A stretch of DNA of 64,000 bases from Anaerocolumna chitinilytica (lineage in GTDB: Bacteria; Bacillota; Clostridia; Lachnospirales; Lachnospiraceae). How positions within the stretch are numbered: the first letter of the stretch is position 1; each line of letters begins with the position of its first letter. This document shows positions 44,062 through 53,311 of this stretch, one piece after another. A program made the translations under genes and the position numbers. The notes beneath the pieces are model-generated. The model was given only the letters and a program-made list of their open reading frames with translations, was not told the origin of the DNA and did no database searches. The stretch spans positions 3,290,001-3,354,000 of the forward strand of contig NZ_AP023368.1 of the NCBI RefSeq assembly GCF_014218355.1, in the 5' to 3' direction.

Positions 44062-45009
44062 TTATACTACAAGATGACCGCACTTTTCTGCCACTGAGAT
44101 ACGCGCTGTTATCCCGGAATGAAATCCTAAATAATCACTTTCCATACCATCACTGAAAATTACACCATTCTCAGGCATCTGTGATGTAATTGTTAAAGGC
44201 ATTTTCTCTGATACACTTCCAAAAACTATTTCTGCTCCGGTACTTTTGCTCTCATAAGGTTCCCTGACTGTAAAATAAAGACAGTTCATATCCCAACTGG
44301 TTTGAACACCCCGTATTTCATCGATCCCGGAAGTATTTGGCATGTTTGACCTTACTATTCCTGCCGCTCCTTTTAGAATGCTCTTCAGCCATCCGGTTGA
44401 CCCAAGACCTGTGGAGATAATAATACCGCTGGAGGATTGGTTTTCCTCTTTTTTTCCGTAGGTAATATGATATCTCGAGGAGACATGGGTCTTTTGCCCG
44501 ATAAAAAGGTCATTCACCCCATATATCACCTGTCCGTCATTTAATTCTGCTTTTGCCATGGTAACCTTTTGAATCTGACTATTTCCCTTGATACATTCTG
44601 CCACTACTTCTGCTGCTTGGGAAGGCCGAAAGGGCAAAAGAACTCCATCCCATCTTACAGGGTCCGGATTGACACCGATAAGTAACTGATTATCCAGGTA
44701 CTTCATGGTATTGGCCACCAGCCCATCCTGACCTACCACCACAACAATATCTGTAGGATCAAAGATGAAATTCGGAACAAATTCCCGATCCAGCACCTGC
44801 ACTCTTCCAAGCCGTTCCAGTTCCAGATTTACATGCATCAGCGCTTCTTCATACTTTTTATCCTCTTGCAGATAATCTGAAAAATCACTTCCCATATGCT
44901 CGATATAGAATCTCGCTTGTTCTACTGTATTAAAACGGTAAATCAGTTCTTTTAATCTGGACTTTCTTTTAATGATAATGATTTTTCTATCATATAAACG
45001 CCCGCTCAT
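44062..45009 (-). CDS. NAD-kinase-like protein, 315 aa
   Basis: Member of the NAD/diacylglycerol kinase superfamily. It keeps the phosphate-donor motif as VVVVGQDG (usually GGDG, here Gly-Gln-Asp-Gly), the NE/D motif as GVNDLFIG, and the Gly-rich loop IIISTGLGSTGWLKSI. The C-terminal strands (FTVREPYESKSTGAEIVFG, FSDGMESDYLG) also fit. The Asp is retained, so activity is possible, but the sequence is clearly different from housekeeping NadK and may phosphorylate another substrate. Start at ATG 45009 (MSGRLYDRK), because AGGGG is about 10 nt upstream; the GTG at 45018 is within the ribosome site. It lies between the SPFH and recQ genes. Confidence 0.8.
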   Translation of the reverse strand: MSGRLYDRKIIIIKRKSRLKELIYRFNTVEQARFYIEHMGSDFSDYLQEDKKYEEALMHVNLELERLGRVQVLDREFVPNFIFDPTDIVVVVGQDGLVANTMKYLDNQLLIGVNPDPVRWDGVLLPFRPSQAAEVVAECIKGNSQIQKVTMAKAELNDGQVIYGVNDLFIGQKTHVSSRYHITYGKKEENQSSSGIIISTGLGSTGWLKSILKGAAGIVRSNMPNTSGIDEIRGVQTSWDMNCLYFTVREPYESKSTGAEIVFGSVSEKMPLTITSQMPENGVIFSDGMESDYLGFHSGITARISVAEKCGHLVV

Positions 45010-45118
45010 ACAAACCACACCCCTTCTGTTACCTGCTCACTATGAATGTACCGGCATTATACTGATACCAATATAACCTTAAGTGGTATTTAGCTAATAG
45101 TAGATTACCATTCTTTCA

Positions 45119-46132
45119 TCAGCTTTCTTTCATTAATTCCCTTAATAAGTCCGGGGAAATGTTAAGCTGTCCAATCTGTCCGGCCTTTTCTGCCAGTTCC
45201 TGAAATGCAATGGCAATAAGCTTACTTGGCTGCATATCAATATTTGCAAGAGATTGAATTACCTCCGGTTTCATTCCTTCCAGTACCTTCATAACAGCTG
45301 CCAGCTCATAAGCTTTACCATCGGCTTCAGCCTTCTTATTTTCCACAGTAAGATTAATAAATTCCTTCCTTTTTTCCTCCAGGGCAGTCTCGAAGTCCAT
45401 CTGCTCTTCCTTTTGAAGATTCTTCTTTTGCTGTACAACACGGTCAGCTTCCAACTGTGTCTCTTTTACCAGACGCTTTTTATTTTCAACAGCAATTTCC
45501 GTATTAAATTCATTTTCTTTTACGCGACGTTCCTGGTCAATAGCAGCATTACGTCTTTCGTATATAGCTTCATCAGCACTTCTTAATATTTCTTCTCTGG
45601 TCTGGGCTTCCAAGGCTCTTGCCGTTTCCCGGTTCGGCAGGACAGAGAGGATAAGAACACCCAGAATATCAATTCCAAGGAATGAGATTTCAGCATTTTC
45701 CGCAATTTCTGATTTGATGCTTTTAGCAAGCAGCTGACTTGACTTAATAGCTTCTTTTAAAGCCATTTCTTCAATGGATTTCTTCGTCAGTACTCTGACA
45801 ATATTAATGATACGTTGAGGTAATTTCTTTGGGTCTTCGGATGAATAGCCATTTCCCTTCATATCCAGGGTATAATTAAGAACCTCGGCTATTTTTTTAT
45901 AATCCGCTATTCGGTAGGTAATCTGCCCTTGAATTGTTACTGTTTGAAAATCCGCTGTTACTTCTTCAAAGATAAACGGAACCTCATTACTTTCCATCGG
46001 AATGGCAACAATTGAAGTTTGTGGAACATAATAGTAGAAAGACAAACCTGCTCCCTCTCTAACAACCTTTCCATTCCTATATTTCAAAACATACTGACTC
46101 GGTTGAAACTTTACATAGCGAAAACCAAACAT
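45119..46132 (-). CDS. SPFH/band-7 family protein without membrane segment, 337 aa
   Basis: Stomatin/prohibitin/flotillin-type protein. The SPFH domain covers about residues 20-185 (GAGLSFYYYVPQTSIVAIPM, TVTIQGQITYRIADYKKIAEV). A long charged coiled coil follows at about 185-280 (ALEEKRKEFINLTVENKKAE), then a short helical end. No signal or membrane helix is visible, unlike most SPFH proteins, which suggests a soluble or peripherally bound oligomer. GGGAGGATAATT precedes ATG 46132. It starts 29 nt after the methyltransferase gene stops. Assembly into ring-like oligomers is known for the family; the role here is not known. Confidence 0.85.
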   Translation of the reverse strand: MFGFRYVKFQPSQYVLKYRNGKVVREGAGLSFYYYVPQTSIVAIPMESNEVPFIFEEVTADFQTVTIQGQITYRIADYKKIAEVLNYTLDMKGNGYSSEDPKKLPQRIINIVRVLTKKSIEEMALKEAIKSSQLLAKSIKSEIAENAEISFLGIDILGVLILSVLPNRETARALEAQTREEILRSADEAIYERRNAAIDQERRVKENEFNTEIAVENKKRLVKETQLEADRVVQQKKNLQKEEQMDFETALEEKRKEFINLTVENKKAEADGKAYELAAVMKVLEGMKPEVIQSLANIDMQPSKLIAIAFQELAEKAGQIGQLNISPDLLRELMKES

Positions 46133-46161
46133 AATTATCCTCCCGTCTTAGCTGAATATGT

Positions 46162-48261
46162 TTATTCTTTCTTTTCTATAACCACCAGACAAGTACTGTC
46201 CGGAAGCCTTACAGGCTTTCTTCTTTCATCAAAAAATTCAATTTTTTGGGATAAAGCTAAGGTATACCCTTCCTGGAGAAAATGCTCCAATACAATAATT
46301 TCAGCTTTCTCCCCCAGAACCTTACTGATAAATCGGCGAAATCCTTCCGGCGTAAAATACCCGAACTGTTCATTCACTTCATGTACATAGGACTTCTCTC
46401 CCCAGGTATAGGTATATAAGAATTCCATGGCATCATTTACCGGAAGTATTACTTCATTCTGTCCAACCATATCATATTGGATTTCCCGTCCCTTAAAGTC
46501 CGAGGTATATCTTTTCAGGAACTCCATCCCATCATGGGATAAGAACCGAATAATTCGTTTTTCTTCCTTCTCTTCTGTCATAATACCATCCCGGATTATG
46601 ATTCTCCCGCCGGGTTTTAATACATCAAAGGCACTTTGGAAAGCTGCTGCCAAGGTATTATAATTAAATTTACTGCCTTCGAATTCGATATAGGAAAAGA
46701 GTTCATGCAAAATGGAACAAAAGATAATGGTGTCAATACTGTTTTCCGGCAGATAAGAGCTTAAGTTTAAGGCATCTCCATACATAACTTCCCATTGTTT
46801 ATTCTCTATCTGTTTCTTTCGCTTCAGATTATCCAAAACATTCTGTGCAATATCAATACCGGTAACCCTCTTCTCCGGTGCATTTTCTTCAATAAGATCC
46901 ATAAGAGCACCACCGCCGGGGCCAATGTCAATTACTTTCTCCCCTTTTATGTAATCCAGAATGATTTTTTTATAATCAATACTCTGATTCATAGTTTTTA
47001 GATAAGTTTCTTCCTCATAGAATCTATCATATTTGTCTTTCCTTAACTGAAACAGGTCAAACAGTAGAACAATCGCACTTTCATATAGTACATCTGCTTT
47101 TTCTGCTTCCACACAAAAATCTATCAGTTTTTCGCCGGCAGGTGAATATGCGAAGTGAAAGAAAAGCGTACTGCGGGGTTCGCCAAATAAACTAATATGC
47201 TGAGATACATGAAGACTGGTTCCGAATGTGCCTCCTAAAATATCTTCAAATGACATAGCAGAAAGATAACTCTCAATAATGCGCTTTTTATAAATATTAA
47301 TTCGTTTACGTCCTTCGTGCTGGTAATAAATATCTTTCATAAGAGGTTCAAAACTGATATGTCTTACTGCTTCTGTTTCTGCAATCTGGTTTCCGATTAT
47401 CAAAAATATCTTTATGAATTCTTCAAAGGAAAAATCATAAAGAGCACTTTCTACAAACCATAGTTCTTTTTGGTATAAAAGTTCTTCCAGTTTTTCTTTT
47501 ATATTATTCTTTATAACTAATTTTTCATATAATGCCTCAAAATCTTCCCCATGCTCAATGGAACTCTTCCTAAGACGTCTTAACCTTTCTCTTAAATCAT
47601 AGTCCTTTAGCAGGTCATTATTTACTATATATGAAATCACCGATTTCAACTCCGGTTGTATCTTCTCCCACAAATTAGCATCAACCCCTGAAACAATGCA
47701 GTAGTTGAGAAGTTCCAAAGTAGCAGCAAGCTTTTCTTTGGTTAAAGTTCCTTCTCTGATAAGTTCTGTCAGCGCTACGTTTCCAGACAGCGATACTTCT
47801 CCTCTGATATACTGCCCAATTAATCCGTGAGTACTGATCAACACAGTTACAATATGCTTTCGCTCATTTGAGGTAATTACGTTTTTTTGGTATATATCCG
47901 CTGAGCCTATATTGTGAACATATAAGTTGATTCCTGACTCAAGCCACTTTTTTCTTTGATAATCCGTTCCGCCCTTGGCAACCTCTGACCATATTAGCGT
48001 CTCTTCCACCAGAGAGATGATATCTGATGGGATATTTTCTTTCATTCCCTTTTGCTCCAGAACCCGAAGGGTTCGTTCCACATAATCCAGTAAATAACTG
48101 CTTTTTTTCTCTTCCATGGAATGAAGCCGTTCCATATTGATATTTTCCTGTGATGTTACTGACAGGTACATAAGCCATTTTTCTTCTTTTAAGACCTGTT
48201 TGTTCCCTTTTCTAAATCGCTCAATACATTCCAGTGAGTATAGATTTCTACTGTCTTTCAT
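46162..48261 (-). CDS. Large protein with helical N-terminus and class I SAM methyltransferase domain, 699 aa
   Basis: The last 260 residues form a Rossmann methyltransferase: motif I KVIDIGPGGGALMDLIEE at about residue 445, then VTGIDIAQNVLDNL, EVMYGDALNLSSYLPENSID, TIIFCSILHELFSYIE and LKPGGRIIIRDG. The first 430 residues are almost purely helical, HEAT-like, with many charged residues and no named domain that I recognise. Start at ATG 48261, the second of two adjacent Met codons, 6 nt after AAGGAG; the frame to 48291 lacks its own ribosome site. It is 44 nt after the NUDIX gene and 29 nt before the SPFH gene. The substrate is unknown; the fused helical domain could be a recognition module. 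Confidence 0.8.
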   Translation of the reverse strand: MKDSRNLYSLECIERFRKGNKQVLKEEKWLMYLSVTSQENINMERLHSMEEKKSSYLLDYVERTLRVLEQKGMKENIPSDIISLVEETLIWSEVAKGGTDYQRKKWLESGINLYVHNIGSADIYQKNVITSNERKHIVTVLISTHGLIGQYIRGEVSLSGNVALTELIREGTLTKEKLAATLELLNYCIVSGVDANLWEKIQPELKSVISYIVNNDLLKDYDLRERLRRLRKSSIEHGEDFEALYEKLVIKNNIKEKLEELLYQKELWFVESALYDFSFEEFIKIFLIIGNQIAETEAVRHISFEPLMKDIYYQHEGRKRINIYKKRIIESYLSAMSFEDILGGTFGTSLHVSQHISLFGEPRSTLFFHFAYSPAGEKLIDFCVEAEKADVLYESAIVLLFDLFQLRKDKYDRFYEEETYLKTMNQSIDYKKIILDYIKGEKVIDIGPGGGALMDLIEENAPEKRVTGIDIAQNVLDNLKRKKQIENKQWEVMYGDALNLSSYLPENSIDTIIFCSILHELFSYIEFEGSKFNYNTLAAAFQSAFDVLKPGGRIIIRDGIMTEEKEEKRIIRFLSHDGMEFLKRYTSDFKGREIQYDMVGQNEVILPVNDAMEFLYTYTWGEKSYVHEVNEQFGYFTPEGFRRFISKVLGEKAEIIVLEHFLQEGYTLALSQKIEFFDERRKPVRLPDSTCLVVIEKKE

Positions 48262-48305
48262 CATCTGCTCCTTTTCTAAATAAATATGCATATACCCGTA
48301 GCTTT

Positions 48306-49229
48306 CTAATTAACTATATTGTTTTCAGAATGGACTCGATATAACTTTGACGGCCTGTGGCCGGCATCTGTCCTGTATTGCTCTGTTTCTTCTACCATAG
48401 CAGTAATCTTTCTTCTGAAATTGGCTTTTAAAAGTTCCTTATCAAGGATAGTTTCATAGACCTGCTGCAGCTCCGTAAGAGTAAATAGTTCCGGCATAAG
48501 GTGAAAAACAATATCCGTATACATAATCTTACTGCGAAGTCTTTCCAGTGCATAGGCGATTATCTTACCATGGTCAAAGGCAATACCCTCTGACTTGGTA
48601 ATCCTTCGCTCTGTTATACTCATTCCCCGCATTAAGTTATTTGATATCTCGAACTCAGCCGTTAGGTTTTCCTTATTACTGGTAAGAGATAATTTCAACT
48701 TTTGCACCAGTATTGTACCATTCTCTGTATCTCTTCTTTCCTCATCTATCTGCTTCAATTTCACATCAAACCATGCTGCATCCGAAGCATCATCCATTCC
48801 TCTGGGTGACAGGTAACGGCTATCTGTTAAAGCCATATAAGATGTACTTATAACCCTAGTTCTTGGATCTCTCCCGGTGTCCCCCCAGGTGTATAGCTGT
48901 TCCATATAGATACCTGTTAAACCGGTCTCTTCGGCTAATTCACGCCTGGCTGCTTCCTCAAGATCTTCCTCCATCTTAACAAAACCGCCTGGAAGCGCCC
49001 ATTTTCCTAAGTAAGGATGCTCGCCTCTCTTAATCAGGAGAATACTTAATTTTTTCTCTGTGAGCTTTCTGTAATTTTGTTCTTCCCTCTCTCTTACTGT
49101 AAAGATTAACATATCAACCGTAACAGACGGTCTGTCATACTTTGCCGGGTTATAGCCCTTTAAAAATTCAGCTTCCGTCAACCCATTCTTATCTTTTATA
49201 TCGAATTGTATCCGGTTCTCCTTTTCCAT
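48306..49229 (-). CDS. NUDIX hydrolase with NrtR-like winged-helix C-terminus, 307 aa
   Basis: Intact NUDIX box at residues 82-104 (GFVKMEEDLEEAARRELAEE then TGL), matching Gx5Ex7REUxEExGU, so pyrophosphohydrolase activity on a nucleoside diphosphate derivative is plausible. The C-terminal 100 residues (VFHLMPELFTLTELQQVYET, KELLKANFRRKI) are the winged-helix found in NrtR regulators, which sense ADP-ribose and control NAD metabolism genes. Start at ATG 49229: the GTG at 49244 lies inside the GTGAGGT ribosome site. First gene of the run NUDIX, methyltransferase, SPFH, NAD-kinase-like, recQ. It may regulate its own operon; no matching operator was identified. Confidence 0.88.
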   Translation of the reverse strand: MEKENRIQFDIKDKNGLTEAEFLKGYNPAKYDRPSVTVDMLIFTVREREEQNYRKLTEKKLSILLIKRGEHPYLGKWALPGGFVKMEEDLEEAARRELAEETGLTGIYMEQLYTWGDTGRDPRTRVISTSYMALTDSRYLSPRGMDDASDAAWFDVKLKQIDEERRDTENGTILVQKLKLSLTSNKENLTAEFEISNNLMRGMSITERRITKSEGIAFDHGKIIAYALERLRSKIMYTDIVFHLMPELFTLTELQQVYETILDKELLKANFRRKITAMVEETEQYRTDAGHRPSKLYRVHSENNIVN

Positions 49230-49436
49230 CTTTCTTGACCTCACTGAAGATTTTCATTTTACTTGAAACTTGTATATTACACTTTAAAAAACTTTTAAAC
49301 CTATCTGCCTTAATTACGAAGTAGTTATATATGATATTGTTTACTGGATATTAATTATCTAGATATTGTTTACACGTTATCATTTTCTTGCTTATTTGAA
49401 ATTAATACTTTGATGTAGTTTACTTAATATTTACCT

Positions 49437-49534
49437 TGATATTTCTTATTTGATATTTTTTATTTGATATTTTTTATTTGATATTTCTTATTTGATATTT
49501 CTTATTTGATATTTCTTACTTGATAATAATACTT
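49437..49534. repeat. AT-rich 14-bp tandem repeat, seven units
   Basis: TGATATTT starts at 49437, 49451, 49465, 49479, 49493, 49507 and 49521, an exact 14-bp period with unit TGATATTTCTTATT. It decays into related copies up to about 49600 and, upstream, to about 49400. It lies in the 522-bp gap (49230-49751) between the dismutase and the NUDIX operon. That gap also holds a hairpin, GCCCTATAG (49708-49716) with CTATAGAGC (49725-49733), just after the dismutase stop. No clear promoter was found. Confidence 0.85.
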
Positions 49535-49751
49535 GATATTTCTTATTGAAATTAATATTTTGATATTTCTTACTTGATATTATCAATTTGATAATATCAT
49601 TATGTCTTATATTCCTTCTTTTGTCAACTGTCTCATATCTTTAAAATACTGTTTTATGTCCATCGTTGATGTCCAGCTGACGAAAAGATTCCTCTCTCAT
49701 ATAAGAAGCCCTATAGCTTTTACCCTATAGAGCTCCAGAAATCCATATATT

Positions 49752-50339
49752 TTACTGTAACATTGACATTCTCTCTCCAACTACCTGCCAGTCGATATTA
49801 TCCATAAACCGATCGATATATTCTGCTTTATTATCAGCATATTGCAAGAAATAAGCGTGTTCGTACATATCCAGAACCAGAAGCGGTATTGACATTGCCA
49901 TATACCCATCGTCATGAGTATCCAGACTGTCATTGCGGAAGGAATCAGACCTAGGATCATAGCAAAGGATTGCCCAGCCTCTGCTGGCTTTGGCTGTAGC
50001 AACAAATTGATCTTTCCAGTTATCAAAACTTCCGTAGTCTCTGGATAGCATCTGGGTTATCATCGTGCTTGGTGTATTATTCGTAGACCCTATATTTTCA
50101 AAATATAATTCATGAAGAATTACACCGTTTAGGGCATATGTCTCTCCTCGTTTAATACCTCTGAATTCACTATATGTCGCATTGGCCTCTTTTACACCTG
50201 TGTTATCTTTTAAAAGAGCATCGATCTCGTTCATCTTGTTAATGTATCCTTCATATAGCCGCATATGTACGTCAAATTGTTCCTGGTTAATTACTGTAAC
50301 ATCATCCGAATATTCAAAGTTTAACTTTACGAATTTCAT
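49752..50339 (-). CDS. Fe/Mn superoxide dismutase family protein, 195 aa
   Basis: Dismutase-fold protein. The metal-ligand segment near the C-terminus is present as LVLDMYEHAYFLQYADNKAEY (Asp and His of the DxxxH pair), and the second His is in NGVILHELYFENIG. RGWAILCYDPRSD matches the usual GWxWL region. The N-terminal ligand helix reads HMRLYEGYINKMNEI, with a single His instead of the usual HHxxHH. In an ungapped comparison that His is shifted by one, so catalytic competence is not certain. Start at ATG 50339 with GGAGG 5 nt upstream; the frame to 50351 has its ATG within the ribosome site. Monocistronic, probably an oxidative-stress gene. Confidence 0.85.
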   Translation of the reverse strand: MKFVKLNFEYSDDVTVINQEQFDVHMRLYEGYINKMNEIDALLKDNTGVKEANATYSEFRGIKRGETYALNGVILHELYFENIGSTNNTPSTMITQMLSRDYGSFDNWKDQFVATAKASRGWAILCYDPRSDSFRNDSLDTHDDGYMAMSIPLLVLDMYEHAYFLQYADNKAEYIDRFMDNIDWQVVGERMSMLQ

Positions 50340-50539
50340 TCCATCCTCCATTATTCCTACTACATATTATTCCATTACTTAAATATACGCAGAAAAATTT
50401 CAATTAGTATTATATTATTTATTTTAGATAAACTTCATGAAAAGATACTTCCTATTCTTCTAATCAAGCTTTTTGATACCTCAATTGATTGTAAGTTCTG
50501 GAGAATATTATCTTATAGTTCAGAATGTTGTACCCTAAC

Positions 50540-50617
50540 AAAAAGAGACTGTCAGGTGTTTTTGAAGATACAAAAGTCTATAAATCAGCTTTTATTCCAA
50601 CAAGCCTGAGCAGTCTC
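50540..50617 (-). terminator. Long-stem terminator downstream of fhs
   Basis: GAGACTGTCAGG (50545-50556) pairs with CCTGAGCAGTCTC (50605-50617) with one bulge round a 48-nt loop. On the minus strand the stem ends in TTTTT. It lies in the 325-bp gap 50340-50664; the rest of the gap shows nothing recognisable. Confidence 0.7.
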
Positions 50618-50664
50618 ATTTCTGCTGTTACTATTCAATTAACAAACTACTGCATTTTCTTATT

Positions 50665-52335
50665 TTAAAATAATCCTATAATATTACCATCTTCATTTAC
50701 ATCTATCTGCTCAGCAGCCGGTACCAAAGGAAGTCCAGGCATGGTAACAACGGTACCTGTTATTGCAACTACAAAACCTGCACCTGCCGATAAATAAACT
50801 TCTCTGATATTGATATTAAACCCTTCAGGTCTTCCAAGCTTTGCAGGGTCATCAGAAAGAGAATACTGATTTTTAGCCATGCAAACCGGAACCTGGCCAT
50901 AGCCCATCTCTTCTATTTTCCTCAGTGTCTTCTCAGCCTGTGAATCATAAGTAACAGAAACAGCTCCATAAATATCCTTTGCCACTGTCTCAATTTTCTC
51001 TTTTAAGGAGAGTGAAAGGGGATAAAGGGGAGCAAAGTTACTTCTCTTTGTATCAAGCATTTCAATTACTTTATCCGCTAAGGCAAGACCGCCTTCGCCA
51101 CCCTTCTCCCAAACCTCGGAAATGGCAAACTCACAGCCTCTTTCTTCACAGAACTCCTTTACAAACTGAAGCTCTTCTTCGGTATCCGAAGAAAAACGGT
51201 TCAGCGTTACGACTACCGGAACCTGAAATTTCTGGAGATTCTCTATATGCTTTTCCAGATTAACGATTCCCTTCTTAAGTGCTGATAGATCAGCTTGTCC
51301 AAGTTCCTTCTTTGGCATACCACCGTTATATTTTAAGGCCCGCACAGTTGCTACCAGAACAACTCCATCAGGTTTTAAACCTGCGCTGACACACTTGATA
51401 TCAAAGAATTTCTCAGCTCCGAGGTCAGCTCCAAAGCCGGCTTCCGTAACTACAATATCCGCCAGCTTCAAGGCTGTTTTCGTTGCTCTTACACTGTTAC
51501 AGCCATGGGCAATATTTGCAAAAGGACCACCATGTACAATAGCAGGAGTATTCTCAAGAGTCTGAATCAGATTCGGTTTTATAGCATCTTTTAAAAGGGC
51601 TGCCATAGAGCCTACTGCCTTTAGATCTTGTGCTGTAACTGGTTTTCCATCATAAGAATAAGCTACTATTATTCTGGACAGTCTTGCTTTTAAGTCTTCC
51701 ATATCATCTGCAAGACAGAGAATTGCCATAATTTCTGAAGCAACGGTTATGATAAAATGATCTTCTCTTACCACTCCGTCTATTTTTTTGCCAAGACCAA
51801 TGACAATATTACGCAGTGCACGGTCATTCATATCAAGGCATCTCTTCCACACAATCTGGTTCGTATCAATATTCAGCTGATTTCCCTGATGAATATGATT
51901 ATCGAGCATTGCTGCCAAAAGATTATTTGCGGAAGTAATCGCATGAAAATCTCCGGTAAAATGAAGGTTTAAATCCTCCATAGGAACTACCTGTGAATAT
52001 CCGCCGCCAGATGCACCGCCCTTCACACCAAAACAAGGCCCAAGGGAAGGCTCTCTTAAGGCAATAACAGCTTTTTTCTCTCTTAAAGCCAGTGCTTGTC
52101 CAAGACCAACGGTGGTCGTTGTTTTTCCTTCTCCTGCCGGTGTGGGATTAATTGCTGTTACTAATATTAACTTACCGTCTTTCTTATCCTTTACCTTATC
52201 CCACAATTCATCTGAAAGCTTTGCTTTGTATTTACCATAATAATCCAAATCATCATCCGAAATATCAAGCAGTTTAGCAACCTCTCTGATATGTTTCATT
52301 GATGCTTTTCTTGCAATCTCTATATCCGTTAACAT
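50665..52335 (-). CDS. fhs: Formate-tetrahydrofolate ligase
   Basis: Makes 10-formyl-THF from formate, THF and ATP, feeding purine synthesis and, in acetogens, the methyl branch of the Wood-Ljungdahl pathway. Family signatures: [73 protein letters not shown] and the C-terminal [20 protein letters not shown]. 556 residues, as expected. AGGAGG precedes ATG 52335. Stand-alone gene with its own terminator. Together with folD in this window it completes formate to methylene-THF conversion. Confidence 0.98.
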   Translation of the reverse strand: MLTDIEIARKASMKHIREVAKLLDISDDDLDYYGKYKAKLSDELWDKVKDKKDGKLILVTAINPTPAGEGKTTTTVGLGQALALREKKAVIALREPSLGPCFGVKGGASGGGYSQVVPMEDLNLHFTGDFHAITSANNLLAAMLDNHIHQGNQLNIDTNQIVWKRCLDMNDRALRNIVIGLGKKIDGVVREDHFIITVASEIMAILCLADDMEDLKARLSRIIVAYSYDGKPVTAQDLKAVGSMAALLKDAIKPNLIQTLENTPAIVHGGPFANIAHGCNSVRATKTALKLADIVVTEAGFGADLGAEKFFDIKCVSAGLKPDGVVLVATVRALKYNGGMPKKELGQADLSALKKGIVNLEKHIENLQKFQVPVVVTLNRFSSDTEEELQFVKEFCEERGCEFAISEVWEKGGEGGLALADKVIEMLDTKRSNFAPLYPLSLSLKEKIETVAKDIYGAVSVTYDSQAEKTLRKIEEMGYGQVPVCMAKNQYSLSDDPAKLGRPEGFNINIREVYLSAGAGFVVAITGTVVTMPGLPLVPAAEQIDVNEDGNIIGLF

Positions 52336-52446
52336 CCTATCATAGCCTCCTGTTAGCTTTTGTATCTATTATATACCAATTTCCTGTAAGAAAGATAGTA
52401 CTTCATTCATTATAATTACAGATTACTTTTATTAATATTATTTATT

Positions 52447-52476
52447 TTGACCAAATCGCTGAACTAGGGTTATAAT
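52447..52476 (+). promoter_or_regulatory. Promoter of the HAD phosphatase gene
   Basis: TTGACC (52447-52452), 18-nt spacer, TATAAT (52471-52476); the leader is about 25 nt and carries AAGGAGG before ATG 52508. Confidence 0.7.
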
Positions 52477-52507
52477 AATTTCTAGATCCAACTAAGGAGG
52501 AAAACCA

Positions 52508-53176
52508 ATGAATGACACAATATTATTTGATCTGGACGGAACGCTGCTTAATACCTTAGAGGATATTGCAGACGGTGTAAATCATGCTTTACGAAAAATG
52601 AATTATCCGGAGAGAACCCTTGATGAGGTCAGGCAGTTTGTCGGTAATGGAGTTGCTATGCTGATAAAGCGTGCGGTACCGGAGGGCACCTCCGAAGAAC
52701 TGATAAACACCTGCCTTCAGTTTAATAAAGAATATTATTCCACACACGTAAACGAAAAGACTAGACCCTATGAGGGTATCATGACATTACTAAAAGAACT
52801 TAAGGATAAAGGATATAAAGTAGGTGTCGTTTCCAATAAATATGACAGTGCTGTTAAGGATTTATGTCACCTTTATTTTTCTGATTATGTAACTGTGGCT
52901 GTAGGTAACCGGACAGGAGTTCCTACAAAACCTGCACCGGATTGCGTATATTCAGCAGTTCAGGAACTAGGTTCCGATCTCGGTAATACTGTCTTTGTAG
53001 GTGATTCCGATGTGGATGTGCATACCGCACACAATGCAGGCTTACCCTGTATCGGTGTTGCCTGGGGATTTCGCGGCAGAGCCTTTTTAGAAAGTGCAGG
53101 TGCTGATATGGTAATTGATAATCCCACGGAACTTCTTCCTGTATTAGCATCTGATGATATCATTAAAAAGCACTAA
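52508..53176 (+). CDS. HAD-family phosphatase, phosphoglycolate phosphatase-like
   Basis: Cytoplasmic haloacid-dehalogenase phosphatase. Motif I DLDGTLLNT has both catalytic Asp residues, motif II is VVSNK, motif III GVPTKPAPD contains the Lys, and motif IV is VFVGDSDVDVHTA. The helical cap between motifs I and II (NHALRKMNYPERTLDEVRQF, VGNG) is the C1 type of Gph and PGMB-like enzymes, and 222 residues fits Gph. The natural substrate (2-phosphoglycolate, pyrophosphate or sugar phosphate) cannot be fixed from sequence. It has its own promoter and a hairpin downstream, and converges on aspS. Confidence 0.9.
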   Translation: MNDTILFDLDGTLLNTLEDIADGVNHALRKMNYPERTLDEVRQFVGNGVAMLIKRAVPEGTSEELINTCLQFNKEYYSTHVNEKTRPYEGIMTLLKELKDKGYKVGVVSNKYDSAVKDLCHLYFSDYVTVAVGNRTGVPTKPAPDCVYSAVQELGSDLGNTVFVGDSDVDVHTAHNAGLPCIGVAWGFRGRAFLESAGADMVIDNPTELLPVLASDDIIKKH

Positions 53177-53199
53177 TTTCAGCGTAGAAAATACCCAAA

Positions 53200-53235
53200 A
53201 ATACTGTATTAATAAGAAATACTGCATTAATAAGA
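53200..53235. repeat. 18-bp direct duplication
   Basis: AATACTGTATTAATAAGA (53200-53217) is followed directly by AATACTGCATTAATAAGA (53218-53235), differing at one base. It lies between the HAD gene and its terminator. Confidence 0.8.
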
Positions 53236-53243
53236 AATACAAT

Positions 53244-53274
53244 CCAAGGGACAGTTCTTGGTCATGTCCCTTGG
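53244..53274. terminator. Hairpin between convergent HAD and aspS genes
   Basis: CCAAGGGACA (53244-53253) pairs perfectly with TGTCCCTTGG (53265-53274); 11-nt loop. The T tract on the plus strand is short. Confidence 0.65.
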
Positions 53275-53311
53275 TGTTTCCCACAAATGAGAGCAGAATA
53301 ATTTTTTTATA

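Noticed and set aside
49752..49800. Operon linking the dismutase to the NUDIX run
   Set aside because: A hairpin follows the dismutase stop and more than 500 bp of repeat-rich AT sequence separates them.
50540..50617. MITE or insertion-sequence end
   Set aside because: The inverted arms with a T tract directly after fhs fit a terminator, and I found no target duplication or second copy.
50665..52507. THF riboswitch controlling fhs
   Set aside because: The upstream region (52336-52507) lacks any aptamer-like structure and contains the divergent HAD promoter.
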